The notes under the pieces were generated by a model. It was not told where the DNA came from, ran no database searches, and saw nothing but the letters and a program-made list of their open reading frames with translations. From Microtetraspora niveoalba (GTDB taxonomy: Bacteria; Actinomycetota; Actinomycetes; Streptosporangiales; Streptosporangiaceae), in the NCBI RefSeq assembly GCF_001570405.1, contig NZ_BBYM01000014.1, positions 85,316 to 149,315 on the forward strand: DNA of 64,000 bases, read 5' to 3'. Shown piece after piece: positions 7,761-16,817 of the stretch. The position numbers were made by a program, and so were the translations under genes. The first letter of the stretch is position 1. Every line of letters starts with the position of its first letter.

Positions 7761-10121
7761 ATGGAAACGCGCCCACTCGCGAACGCTCCAAAAACATCGT
7801 CCGAAGAATTCATGGGAACCGCAGGGTCGAATACGAATTCGGCCTGCCGCCCACATACCACCCGATTTCCGCGACGCGTTCTGATGTCGCGGTGGCTGCC
7901 TCCGGCTTTTCTCGGCTCGTTGACCGCGGCCGCGCTGTCTTTTTACGGCGTTTCCATCTCGGATATCGCCGTCTTCGTCACCTACATCGCCCTGGGCCTG
8001 ACACTTCCCGGCGTACTCGTGATCCGGTCCTTCTACGGCGGCGCCCGTTCCCTGGCCGAAGAGATCGCTTTGGGATCGGCACTCGGTTACACACTCGAGG
8101 TGCTGACGTACATCCCCGCACGCGCCGCCGGGATGCCGCTGCTCGTCCTGGCGTGGCCGGCCGGCACGTACGCGCTCTTCCTCGCCGTCCCCCGGCTGCG
8201 CCGGCACTGGAGAGGACCGGCCCGCGAGGGCGCCCCCCTGTGGTGGTCGTGGTCGATCGCCCTGACGATCGCCTATCTGGTCGCCTGGAGCGCGGCGGCC
8301 TTCTACAGGACGAACGCCCTGACCTGGCCGGCGCTCGGGCTGGCCAATGTCGACGCGTCGTTTCATCTCTCGTTGATCGGCGAGCTGAAACACCACATGC
8401 CTCCGATGAGTCCGGGGGTCGCCGGAGAACCGCTTCTCTATCACTGGTTCGTCCACGCGGAAATGGCCGCGACGAGCTGGGTCACCGGGATCGAGCCGGT
8501 CGTCCTGCTGCTCCGCCTCTCCATGCTGCCCATGCTGGCCGTGCTCGTCGTCCTCGTGGGCATGATCGCCATGCGCGTCATGAATACACGGGTCGGTGCG
8601 CTCCTGGCGGTCGTGGCCGCGATATTCATGGCGGCTCCCAACCTCTATCTCGGCAGTAACGGAATATTCACGTGGGGCGGCATTCAGGACGCGGCGTGGA
8701 ACAGCCCGAGTCAGACGTTCGGCGCCGCCTTGTTCGCACCGGTCGTCCTTCTGCTGATCGATAGGCTGGAAGGCAGGTCACGCCGCCGCGAATGGCTGCT
8801 GCTCGCCGTGTTCCTCGCCGCGCTGACGGGCGCCAAGGCGACCTACCTTCCGCTGCTGGCCGCCGGGCTGGCCGCGGTCGCCGCGGTGGAGGCGGTCAAG
8901 AGCCGCAGGTGGCCGCGCCCCTCGCTCCTCGCACTGGGGATGACGGCGGCGTGCCTTCTCTACGCGCAGATCGTGCTGTTCCACGCCGCCCGCCAGGGGG
9001 TGAGTATCTCCCCTTTCGCCATCACCGCGCAGGTGTGGAGGGATCTCACCGGACGCGCTGAGGCTCCCGCTCTGACCGCGACGGTCGGCCTCGCTCTCCT
9101 GTACGTGATGAGCTGGATCATCACCTGGTCCGGGGTTCTGGGGCTGCTCAGCCGGCCACGCCTTCTGGTCCGCCCCGCCGTCGTCCTCATGATCGGCATC
9201 GGGGCCGCCGGGCTCGGCGCGGCACTCCTGCTCCGAAGCCTCCACCTCAACCAGCTCTATTTCCTGCGGTCCGCCTACCCGTACATGGGGATCGCCGCGG
9301 TATACGGACTCGTCGTTCTCGTACGCGCTTCGCGCGTGTCGCTCGTCAAGGTGGCCGCCGCGACCGCCGCCGGCCTCGCCGCCGCCTACCTGATCCCCGT
9401 CGTCTGCGGGGTCGAGATCCCGCAGCGTCCCGGCCAATCGCCCACGCTCCTGTATCTGCCGTACATCGTGCTGCTGCTCCTCGTGACCGGGACGGCGATC
9501 GCCCTGATCGCGCGGCGAGGCGGCCGTGGCTTCGCGCTCACGCTGTCGATGATCGCGGCGATAGGACTGCCCGCGGAGGCGCACGCGCGCGCCCTCTCGA
9601 TGGCCCGCGCCGCCACCGGAGCCGGGCCGGTGGAAGCCGTCGCGGCACCGACGGAGGCCGCCGTACCGCAGGGCCTTCTCGCCGCCGCGCGGTGGCTGCG
9701 CGACCATTCACAACCCGACGACCTCGTCGCGACGAACGGGCACTGCCGTTGGGGGTTCGCGGACCGCTGCGACGGCCGTCACTCCTGGGTGAGCGCCCTC
9801 ACCGAACGACGCGTGCTGGTCGAAGGGTGGACCTACACCGAGAAGAACTGGGACCGGCTGCGCCCGGGACAACAACCGGAGAGCACCGACTTCTGGGACA
9901 CCGCGCGGATCGGATCGAACGACCGGGCCTTTCTCAGCCCGTCGCAGGCGTCCATCCGGCGTCTGCGGGCGCGTTACGGCGTCCGCTGGCTCGTCGCGGA
10001 CGAACGGAACGCCGATCGGGAACATGGGATCGCGAACTACGCGACCTTGCGGTTCCGCTCCGGCGATTTCGCGGTCTACGAGGTCCCGGACGACCCGCGC
10101 GACTCCGTACGACGCATGTGA
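7761..10121 (+). CDS. Large multi-pass membrane protein, possible GT-C type (paralogue of 628-3003)
   Basis: The 786-residue product has a 45-residue N-terminal tail, a series of hydrophobic segments to about residue 610, and a soluble C-terminal part. Blocks shared with the minus-strand protein at 628-3003 include GEPLLYHWFVHAEMAATSW, GAKATYLPLLAAGL, RWLRDHSQPDDLVATNGHC, ERRVLVEGWTYTEKNWDR and RYGVRWLVADERN. Function is not known; a role in moving or adding lipid-linked sugars is inferred from architecture and context. The ATG lacks a ribosome-binding site and may be leaderless. The N-terminal 40 codons are richer in A/T than the rest of the gene. A strong hairpin at 10139-10168 ends the transcript. 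Confidence 0.85.
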   Translation: METRPLANAPKTSSEEFMGTAGSNTNSACRPHTTRFPRRVLMSRWLPPAFLGSLTAAALSFYGVSISDIAVFVTYIALGLTLPGVLVIRSFYGGARSLAEEIALGSALGYTLEVLTYIPARAAGMPLLVLAWPAGTYALFLAVPRLRRHWRGPAREGAPLWWSWSIALTIAYLVAWSAAAFYRTNALTWPALGLANVDASFHLSLIGELKHHMPPMSPGVAGEPLLYHWFVHAEMAATSWVTGIEPVVLLLRLSMLPMLAVLVVLVGMIAMRVMNTRVGALLAVVAAIFMAAPNLYLGSNGIFTWGGIQDAAWNSPSQTFGAALFAPVVLLLIDRLEGRSRRREWLLLAVFLAALTGAKATYLPLLAAGLAAVAAVEAVKSRRWPRPSLLALGMTAACLLYAQIVLFHAARQGVSISPFAITAQVWRDLTGRAEAPALTATVGLALLYVMSWIITWSGVLGLLSRPRLLVRPAVVLMIGIGAAGLGAALLLRSLHLNQLYFLRSAYPYMGIAAVYGLVVLVRASRVSLVKVAAATAAGLAAAYLIPVVCGVEIPQRPGQSPTLLYLPYIVLLLLVTGTAIALIARRGGRGFALTLSMIAAIGLPAEAHARALSMARAATGAGPVEAVAAPTEAAVPQGLLAAARWLRDHSQPDDLVATNGHCRWGFADRCDGRHSWVSALTERRVLVEGWTYTEKNWDRLRPGQQPESTDFWDTARIGSNDRAFLSPSQASIRRLRARYGVRWLVADERNADREHGIANYATLRFRSGDFAVYEVPDDPRDSVRRM

Positions 10122-10138
10122 GACACGTATGACACGAA

Positions 10139-10168
10139 TGAGGGGCACCGCCGTCGCGGTGCCCCTCA
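10139..10168. terminator. Bidirectional hairpin terminator
   Basis: GAGGGGCACCGC (10140-10151) pairs perfectly with GCGGTGCCCCTC (10156-10167) around a CGTC loop, with an additional T-A pair outside. It lies between two convergent genes, the membrane protein ending at 10121 and asnB ending at 10188, and can serve both. Confidence 0.85.
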
Positions 10169-10187
10169 CGCGTTCGCTGTCAGCCCC

Positions 10188-12104
10188 TCACGAGCCGATC
10201 GTGTCTCCCGCACCGGCCGCGGCGAGGCGGTTGCCCTGGGCGGCGCGCGCCCGGTGCCAGAGCTCGAACTGCACCAGCGACCACAGGATGGCACTGTGAT
10301 CGGCTCCGGCCATGTGCCGCTGCAGCAGATCGTGTACGGCATGCGGCCGGAACAGCCCCCGGCCGCGCGCGGTGCCGTCGGTCAGCACCTCCCAGGCGAG
10401 TTCCCGCAACTCGCCGCGCAGCCAGGCCGCGAGCGGGACACCGAACCCCTGCTTGGGGTAACGCAGCAGCTCCGGCGGCAACCACGGCTCGACCGCGCGC
10501 CTCAGCAGCACCTTCGTCTGGCGGTTGCGGACCTTGAGTGAGGCGGGCAGACCCGCGGCCCATTCCATCAGGTGGTGGTCCAGGAACGGGGACCTGCCCT
10601 CCAGCGAGTGGGCCATCGTGGTGGTGTCGACCTTGACCAGCAGATCTCCCGGGAGATACGTCAGGACGTCGACGTCGAGAGCGCGGCCGAGATCCGTCCC
10701 GGCCCGCGAGGCCAGGAAGAGATCCTCGACCAGGGCGCCGCTGTCGACCTCGGACAGCAGGACGCGCAGCTCGTCGCTGTAGATGCCCCACTTCTGGTCC
10801 TCGGTGCAGCAGCACATCAGCCCCGCGTACCGGCGTGACGGCGGCTCGGCGGCGAACTTCAGGAGACGACCGAGGCGGCGTCTGAACGTGCCGTAATCGC
10901 TCCGCTCCACAATCGCTGCGCCGACCCTCGAGCCCACCGCCGCAAATGAGCGTGGCAGGGCGGGGATCCGGCGGGCCATGTTCATCAGGGCGTAGCGCTG
11001 GTAACCGCCGAAGGACTCGTCTCCGCCGTCGCCGTTGAGCGCGACCGTCACGTGCCTGCGGCTCATCTGCGCGACGTAGAAACTCGGGATCGCCGAGGAG
11101 TCGGCGAACGGCTCGTCGAACTGCGCGGCCAGGATCGGCAGCACGTCGAGCTTGCCCTGCGTGACGACCAGCTCGTGGTGATCGGTGCCGTACCGGTCCG
11201 CCACCATCCGCGCCTTGTGGCGCTCGTCGTACCTGTCCTCCTCGAAGCCGATGCAGAACGTCTTGATCGGCTCGCGGCTCTGCATCGCCATGGCGGCGAC
11301 GACCGCGGACGAGTCGATGCCTCCCGACAGGAAGGCGCCGACCGGGCGCTCGCTCACCATGCGGATCCTGGTGGCCTCCAGCAGCAGCTCGCGCAGCCGC
11401 TCCTCCGCCTCGCGCTCGTCGGCCACCTCGCGGGTGGCCGGGTCGAGCGTCCAGTAGCGGCTCAGCGTGACGCGGCCCCGCTCCCAGACGAGCACGTGGC
11501 CGGGCGGGAGCTTGTGCGCTCCCTGGTAGATCGACCACGGCGCCGGAACGTACTGATAGGAGAGGTAATGGTGAAGGGCGACCGGGTCGGTCTCGCGGCA
11601 CATGCCGGGGTCCTGCTCCAGCGACTTGAGCTCGGAGCCGAACCAGATCGTGTCGCCGTCCGACCGCCAGTACAGCGGCTTCTTGCCGACGCGGTCCCGC
11701 GCGAGCACGAGCCGTCCCCGGGCCCGGTCCCAGATCGCGAAGGCGAACATCCCCCGCAGGCGGTGGACCATGTCGGCGCCGTGCTCCTCGTAGAGGTGCA
11801 CGAGGCATTCGGAGTCGCCGGTCGAGCGGAGTGTGTGCCCGCGGCGGGCCAGATCCTGCCGCAGCTCGGCGAAGTTGTACAGCTCGCCGTTGAACACGGC
11901 GACGACCTGCCCGTCCTCACTGTGGACGGGCTGGTCACCGGTCATCACGTCGATGATCGCCAGGCGGCGCATCCCCAGCGCCACCCGGTCGTCGTTGTAG
12001 AAGCCCGCGCCGTCGGGGCCCCGGTGCGCGATCACATCGCACATCCGGCGGACCAGCTCCGGGTCGGGCGCCGTCGTCGACGCGATCCCCGCGATTCCGC
12101 ACAT
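10188..12104 (-). CDS. asnB: Asparagine synthase, glutamine-hydrolysing type
   Basis: With the ATG at 12104 the 638-residue product begins MCGIAG, so Cys2 is the N-terminal nucleophile of the class II glutaminase domain; a longer reading from 12152 would bury it and is rejected. HRGPDG and FNGELYNF complete the glutaminase site. The synthetase domain has the PP-loop SGGIDSS and NGDGGDESFGGY. The enzyme makes Asn from Asp, ATP and Gln; homologues in polysaccharide and natural-product loci can amidate other carboxylates such as uronic acids, which is possible here. Its ATG overlaps the upstream glycosyltransferase stop as ATGA, so translation is coupled. Confidence 0.93.
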   Translation of the reverse strand: MCGIAGIASTTAPDPELVRRMCDVIAHRGPDGAGFYNDDRVALGMRRLAIIDVMTGDQPVHSEDGQVVAVFNGELYNFAELRQDLARRGHTLRSTGDSECLVHLYEEHGADMVHRLRGMFAFAIWDRARGRLVLARDRVGKKPLYWRSDGDTIWFGSELKSLEQDPGMCRETDPVALHHYLSYQYVPAPWSIYQGAHKLPPGHVLVWERGRVTLSRYWTLDPATREVADEREAEERLRELLLEATRIRMVSERPVGAFLSGGIDSSAVVAAMAMQSREPIKTFCIGFEEDRYDERHKARMVADRYGTDHHELVVTQGKLDVLPILAAQFDEPFADSSAIPSFYVAQMSRRHVTVALNGDGGDESFGGYQRYALMNMARRIPALPRSFAAVGSRVGAAIVERSDYGTFRRRLGRLLKFAAEPPSRRYAGLMCCCTEDQKWGIYSDELRVLLSEVDSGALVEDLFLASRAGTDLGRALDVDVLTYLPGDLLVKVDTTTMAHSLEGRSPFLDHHLMEWAAGLPASLKVRNRQTKVLLRRAVEPWLPPELLRYPKQGFGVPLAAWLRGELRELAWEVLTDGTARGRGLFRPHAVHDLLQRHMAGADHSAILWSLVQFELWHRARAAQGNRLAAAGAGDTIGS

Positions 12105-13216
12105 CAGGCTTTCACGCTCCTGGCCAGGTCCTGGTAAAGCTCTTCGAACCACTCCGCGGTGCCGGCCATGTCGACGCTGTCCGCGCTGGCCAGGGCTCCG
12201 GCCCGCAGCTCACGGTGCGTCCGCGGCTCCATCGCCCGGAGCAGGGCTCTCGCGAGCGCTCCAGGCGAGCCGGGCTCGGTCAGGATCCCGTTCCGGCCCG
12301 ACGTGATCAGGTCGGGCAGCCCGCCGACCTCCGTGGAGACGACGGGCACCCCCGCCGCAAGCGCCTCCATCACCACGACGGGCAGGCCCTCGTAGTGCGA
12401 GCTGAGAACCAGCAGGTCGGCCGCCGCGACCAGCCTTCTGGCGTCGGGAACCGGGCCGAGGACGCGCACGTGCCCGCCGAGGCCCCGCTCCCCCACTTCG
12501 CGGCTGACGTCATCCAGCAGCGGTCCGTCGCCGGCGAGCAGGAAGACGGCGTCCGGACGGGTCCGCGTCACCTCTTCGGCCGCCTGGAGCAGCATGGGGT
12601 GGTTCTTCTGCGGGCGGAAGTTGGCCACGCAGACGCACAGGAAGGCGTTCTCGTCCACGCCGAACTCGCGCCGCACGGCGCTCGCCCGCGCGGCCCACCG
12701 CGACTGCTCCCGTATGTCGACGCCGTGCATGCGGGTCAGCACATGACGGGCCCCCACGACGGCGCGCGACCGCGCCACCTGCGGTGACACGGCCACGGTG
12801 CGGTCGTCAAGCCCTCGGGTGAGCCGGTCGAGGTACATCGTTTTGGGCCACCACTCACAGTGGACGGTCGAGACGAGCGCGGGCCGCCCCTTGGCGAACC
12901 TGAGGAACGGGCGGAGCACGATGGCGGGCGCCGGAGAATGCACGTTCAGCACATGCGGCGCGATCCGGCGGACCGTGGTGACAAGCCTGGCGTAGACCAG
13001 CGAACGCGGGCAGCCGCTCAAATCGACAACTGTTATTCCGGCCGCGCGCAAACGCTCGATGAGCTCGTCGGTCGACGCCCGCAGGCAGACCACGGTGTAG
13101 CTCACGCCGCGGCTCGGACGCCGTTTCAGGGCCGCGAGGAGCCGCTCGACGAGGAGCACCTCCGCGCCCCCGACGTTCAGCGTTTTCACGACTTCGCACA
13201 CCCGCAGATCGCTCAT
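12104..13216 (-). CDS. GT4-family glycosyltransferase
   Basis: Starting at the ATG at 13216, the 370-residue product opens MSDLRVCEVVKTLNVGGAE, the usual start and acceptor loop of GT4 enzymes; the extra 24 residues available upstream look non-coding. The C-terminal domain has VCVANFRPQKNHPMLLQA, FLLAGDGPLLDDV, HVRVLGPVPD, and HYEGLPVVVMEALAAGVPVV with the E-x7-E donor-binding motif. A retaining glycosyltransferase in repeat-unit assembly is expected. It is the first gene of a two-gene minus-strand operon with asnB (4-base ATGA overlap) and diverges from the GT4 gene at 13657. Confidence 0.9.
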   Translation of the reverse strand: MSDLRVCEVVKTLNVGGAEVLLVERLLAALKRRPSRGVSYTVVCLRASTDELIERLRAAGITVVDLSGCPRSLVYARLVTTVRRIAPHVLNVHSPAPAIVLRPFLRFAKGRPALVSTVHCEWWPKTMYLDRLTRGLDDRTVAVSPQVARSRAVVGARHVLTRMHGVDIREQSRWAARASAVRREFGVDENAFLCVCVANFRPQKNHPMLLQAAEEVTRTRPDAVFLLAGDGPLLDDVSREVGERGLGGHVRVLGPVPDARRLVAAADLLVLSSHYEGLPVVVMEALAAGVPVVSTEVGGLPDLITSGRNGILTEPGSPGALARALLRAMEPRTHRELRAGALASADSVDMAGTAEWFEELYQDLARSVKA

Positions 13217-13656
13217 CGCGCGCCCGCCCGGCGCGTCACATCGTCGTGACCGCAGCGGGAATTTGAATGACAGCCCATGTGACTTCACCTACCGATTCTT
13301 TGTCCGCGCCGTCCGGAATCGCGGTCCGCGGTGCGGGAGACCTGTCGCGTCGACGTGTCGTGCGCGTCGGAGGACGTGGAAAGCAAAATCGCCGCGAGGG
13401 CCAGGGACAAGCGAAACACGCCCCCTTGACCTCTCCTTTCCGCCGAACTCGGGCGGCCCATCCATACGCCGGCCGTCGCGGTTCGTACGCGTACGACGTG
13501 CGGCGTTGCCCGGGTCGGCCCGCCGGTCGGGGACGCTCATCATGTTCGGGTAGCGAATTCGGAAACTCTTCGCCGCCACAGTGAGCGCACCGTTGGGAAG
13601 CCTCGCGGCCAAGTTAGCTTCTCCGGCGTGAAGCAGGCTTGTCAGCAAGGAGTCCG
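13217..13656. promoter_or_regulatory. 440-base divergent intergenic region with a 14-base palindrome
   Basis: The region separates the minus-strand GT4/asnB operon from the plus-strand GT4/epimerase/WecA/BY-kinase operon and must hold both promoters. TCGTACGCGTACGA at 13483-13496 is a perfect palindrome and a candidate operator. AAGGAG at 13647-13652 is the ribosome-binding site for the ATG at 13657. No gene is supported here. Confidence 0.5.
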
Positions 13657-14838
13657 ATGAAGACGGGCAGCCGGATTCGTGTCATGGAAATCATCGCCCG
13701 GATGAATGTCGGCGGCCCTGCCACGCAGGTTTTGGGGCTGTCGGAGGGCTTGAACCCGGAGGAATTCGACCACCGTCTTTACACCGGCTACGTCGAGGGC
13801 GACGAGGGCGACCACCTACGCCTGCGCGACACGTCCGTTCGGGTGCACCGGGTGCGCGGCCTGGGCCGGTCGATCAATCCCGGCGACGACATCCGCGCCC
13901 TCTTCCGGCTGGTCAGCGCCATGCGACGGTTCCGTCCGCATATCGTGCACACGCGTACGGCCAAGGCCGGCGCCCTGGGCCGTACGGCGGCGCGCCTGTC
14001 GGGCGTGGGGGCGGCGCGGGTGCACGTCTTCCACGGCCACCTGCTGCACGGGTACTTCTCCCCCCTCAAGCTGGGCCTCTACGTGCGGACGGAGAAGGCG
14101 CTCGCCGCGATGACGGACCGGCTGGTGACCGTCGGCACGCAGGTGCGCGACGAACTGCTCGCGGCCGGGATCGGCCGCCCGGAGCAGTACGCCGTCATCC
14201 CGCCCGGCGTACGGCTGGGGCCGGTGCCGAGCCGGGAGAAGGCCCGCGCGGAGCTGGGGCTCCCTCAGGACGCGCCGGTCGTCGCCTACGTCGGCCGGCT
14301 CACCCGGATCAAGCGGCCCGACCGGTTCCTCGACGTGGCGGGCGCGGTGCTCGCCCGCGTTCCCGGCTGCCGGTTCGTCATGTGCGGCGACGGCGACCTG
14401 CGCGAGGAGGTGGAGCACGGCATCGCCCCCGTTCATGACTCCTTCCGCCTGCTGGGCTGGTGGAAGGACGTCGAGACCGTCTACGCGGCGGCCGACGTCG
14501 TGCTGCTGACCTCCGACAACGAGGGCACGCCGCTCACGCTCGTGGAGGCGGGCATGGCCGGGACCCCGGTCGTCGCCACCCGCGTCGGCAGCGTCGCGGA
14601 GGTCGTGCGTGACGGCCACACCGGGCTGCTGGCCGCCCCCGACGCCGCCGAGCTCGCCGGACATGTCGTGCGGCTGCTGTCCGATCCGGACGCCGCCGCC
14701 CGGATGGGCGCGACGGCCCGCGACTGGACGACGGGCGCCTTCGGCGTCGAACGCCTCGTCGCCGACACGGAGGCCCTGTACCGATCACTTCGCGGCGCCT
14801 CCCGGCACCGCCTTACACCGGAGGGAACCACCACATGA
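13657..14838 (+). CDS. GT4-family glycosyltransferase
   Basis: AAGGAG is followed after 4 bases by the ATG at 13657, favoured over a TTG 18 bases upstream. The 393-residue product starts MKTGSRIRVMEIIARMNVGG and carries the GT4 layout: HVFHGHLLHGYFSP, then VVAYVGRLTRIKRPDRFLD opening the donor domain, CRFVMCGDGDLREEVE, and NEGTPLTLVEAGMAGTPVV with the E-x7-E type motif. This family (FNT-type, acting on undecaprenyl-linked sugars) commonly adds GalNAc/GlcNAc-like residues, though the specific sugar is not determined. It begins an apparent operon: its stop overlaps the next gene's start as ATGA, then two epimerases, a WecA-like transferase and a BY-kinase follow. Confidence 0.9.
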   Translation: MKTGSRIRVMEIIARMNVGGPATQVLGLSEGLNPEEFDHRLYTGYVEGDEGDHLRLRDTSVRVHRVRGLGRSINPGDDIRALFRLVSAMRRFRPHIVHTRTAKAGALGRTAARLSGVGAARVHVFHGHLLHGYFSPLKLGLYVRTEKALAAMTDRLVTVGTQVRDELLAAGIGRPEQYAVIPPGVRLGPVPSREKARAELGLPQDAPVVAYVGRLTRIKRPDRFLDVAGAVLARVPGCRFVMCGDGDLREEVEHGIAPVHDSFRLLGWWKDVETVYAAADVVLLTSDNEGTPLTLVEAGMAGTPVVATRVGSVAEVVRDGHTGLLAAPDAAELAGHVVRLLSDPDAAARMGATARDWTTGAFGVERLVADTEALYRSLRGASRHRLTPEGTTT

Positions 14839-15776
14839 GGATCCTTGTGACGGGCGGCGCCGGATTCATCGGCGCCAACCTGTGCCGCGCGCTCATCAAC
14901 CGGCCCGAGGTCGAGAGCGTCACGGTGCTCGACGATCTCAGCACCGGAGACCGGCGGAACGTCGAGGACATCGGGGTGGAGCTGGTGACCGGCAGCATCC
15001 TGGACCGGGGGCTGCTGGCGGAACTCGTCCCGTCCGTGACCACGGTCGTGCACCTCGCCGCGCTGCCGTCGGTGCCGAGGTCGCTGCTGGATCCGCTGGC
15101 CTCGCACACGGTCAACGCGACGGGCACGCTCCACGTCCTGGAGGCGTGCCGGGCCACCCGGCCGCACGTGATCCTCGCGTCCTCGTCGTCCGTCTACGGG
15201 AACAGCTCCGAGCCGTACAAGCACGAGAACCTGGCCACCCGGCCGATCAGCCCGTACGGCGCCAGCAAGCTCGCCACGGAGGCCTACGCCCTGGCGTTCG
15301 CGGAGAGCTTCGGCCTGCGGGTGCTGCCCTTCCGCTTCTTCAACGTGTACGGCCCCATGCAGCCGGCCGGGCACGCCTACGCGGCGGTCATCCCCGCGTT
15401 CGTGTCCGCCGCGCTCGCCGGCGAGCCGCTGCCCGTCCACGGCGACGGCACGCAGGCGCGCGACTTCACCTACGCCGGCACGGTGGCGCAGGTGCTCACC
15501 GACGCGATCGTCCGCCGGGTGGGCAGCGACACCCCGGTCAACCTCGCGTACGGGACCCGGATCTCGCTGCTGTCCCTGAAGGACGCCATCGCCGCGGTGC
15601 TCGGCCACCCGGTCGAGGCGACGTTCCTGCCGCCGCGCGTCGGCGACATCCACGAGTCGCAGGCGTCGCCCCGGCTGCTCCTCGACCTGTTCCCCGACGT
15701 ACGGCCGGTGCCGCTGGAGGAGGGGCTGCGCCTGACCGTGGAGTGGTTCGAGAAGACCGCCGGCGGGCGCGCCTGA
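14835..15776 (+). CDS. NAD-dependent sugar epimerase/dehydratase (extended SDR)
   Basis: The 313-residue product opens MRILVTGGAGFIGANL, the Rossmann NAD-binding loop, has a Ser cluster ASSSSVYG at about residue 120 and the catalytic SPYGASKLATE (Tyr-x3-Lys), then RFFNVYGP and GDGTQARDFTY, all marks of UDP-glucose 4-epimerase-like extended SDR enzymes. It would supply an epimerised nucleotide sugar for the locus. Its ATG overlaps the stop of the preceding glycosyltransferase, indicating coupled translation. A second enzyme of the same superfamily follows, so the locus probably uses two non-standard sugars. Confidence 0.9.
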   Translation: MRILVTGGAGFIGANLCRALINRPEVESVTVLDDLSTGDRRNVEDIGVELVTGSILDRGLLAELVPSVTTVVHLAALPSVPRSLLDPLASHTVNATGTLHVLEACRATRPHVILASSSSVYGNSSEPYKHENLATRPISPYGASKLATEAYALAFAESFGLRVLPFRFFNVYGPMQPAGHAYAAVIPAFVSAALAGEPLPVHGDGTQARDFTYAGTVAQVLTDAIVRRVGSDTPVNLAYGTRISLLSLKDAIAAVLGHPVEATFLPPRVGDIHESQASPRLLLDLFPDVRPVPLEEGLRLTVEWFEKTAGGRA

Positions 15777-15833
15777 TTCCGGCGCGTCTCCGATCCGTTC
15801 ACCCTCTCATCGCATATGTCCCAGGAGAATTCA

Positions 15834-16817
15834 GTGACCACATCACCAAGTAGCACGTACCTGATTACTGGAGGGAGCGGTTTCGTCGGCTCTCATCTGA
15901 GCGACGCGCTTCTCGCACGCGGTGACTCGGTCGTGGTTCTCGACAACCTGTCGACGGGCCGGCTCGAAAACCTCACCCCGCACCCGAACCTGCGTTTCGT
16001 CCAGGGATCGGTGCTCGACGACCTGGTGGTCGACGAACTCGTCCACCAGTGCGACGTGGTCGTCCATCTCGCGGCCGCCGTCGGGGTCAAACTGATCGTC
16101 GAGCAGCCGCTGCGCTCGCTCACCACGAACATCCGCGGCTCGGAGATCGTGATCGAGGCGGCCCACCGCTATCGCCGCAAGATCCTCGTGACCAGCACGA
16201 GCGAGATCTACGGCAAGAACTCCGGCGGAGCGCTCACCGAGTCCTCCGACCGGATCCTCGGCAGCCCGACGGTGGCCCGCTGGGCGTACAGCACGGCGAA
16301 GGCCGTGGACGAGATCCTGGCCAACGCCTACCACAAGGAGCGCGGCCTGCCGGCGATCATCGTCCGCCTGTTCAACACGGTGGGGCCCCGGCAGAGCCCC
16401 GCGTACGGGATGGTCATCCCGCGCCTCGTCAGGCAGGCCGTCAGCGGCGCTCCCCTCACCGTGCACGGCGACGGCACGCAGACCCGGTGCTTCGCGCACG
16501 TCGAGGACGTCGTCCGCGCGCTCCTGCTGCTCCTGGACGACGACGCCGCCGTGGGCCAGACCTTCAACATCGGTGCCAGCGAAGAGATCAGCATCCTGGA
16601 ACTGGCCAAACTGATCAACGAGATCGCGGGCAGCACGTCCCAGGTGGACCTCATCCCCTATGCCGAGGCGTACGAGCAGGGGTTCGAGGACATGACGCGG
16701 CGGGTGCCGGACACGACGAAACTCCGGGAGCTCACCGGCTGGGCTCCCATGCGGACGCTCGACGACATCCTGCGGGAGACGATCGACGAGGCCCGCGCCG
16801 AGGCATCCCAGCGGTGA
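15834..16817 (+). CDS. NAD-dependent sugar epimerase/dehydratase (extended SDR)
   Basis: An AGGAG at 15823-15827 points to the GTG at 15834 rather than the ATG at 15816. The 327-residue product has the NAD loop ITGGSGFVGSHL, STSEIYG with the catalytic Ser/Thr, a Tyr-x3-Lys as RWAYSTAKAVDE, RLFNTVGPRQ and GDGTQTRCFAHVEDV, typical of GDP-mannose 4,6-dehydratase / UDP-glucose epimerase / UDP-glucuronate decarboxylase relatives. The substrate is not determined; the GPRQ block resembles UDP-glucuronate decarboxylase-like members. Its stop overlaps the next gene's GTG (GTGA), so it belongs to the same coupled operon. Confidence 0.88.
   Translation: MTTSPSSTYLITGGSGFVGSHLSDALLARGDSVVVLDNLSTGRLENLTPHPNLRFVQGSVLDDLVVDELVHQCDVVVHLAAAVGVKLIVEQPLRSLTTNIRGSEIVIEAAHRYRRKILVTSTSEIYGKNSGGALTESSDRILGSPTVARWAYSTAKAVDEILANAYHKERGLPAIIVRLFNTVGPRQSPAYGMVIPRLVRQAVSGAPLTVHGDGTQTRCFAHVEDVVRALLLLLDDDAAVGQTFNIGASEEISILELAKLINEIAGSTSQVDLIPYAEAYEQGFEDMTRRVPDTTKLRELTGWAPMRTLDDILRETIDEARAEASQR

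Noticed and set aside
5015-7861. 948-residue minus-strand open frame rich in Arg/Glu/Gln
   Set aside because: It is antisense to the GT4, flippase and part of the next gene; composition is the typical shadow of GC-rich coding DNA and no domain is visible.
16049-16813. N-terminal extension of the WecA-like transferase frame by 255 codons
   Set aside because: The extension is in another frame of the epimerase gene and Arg-rich; the GTGA overlap at 16814 gives the normal protein size.
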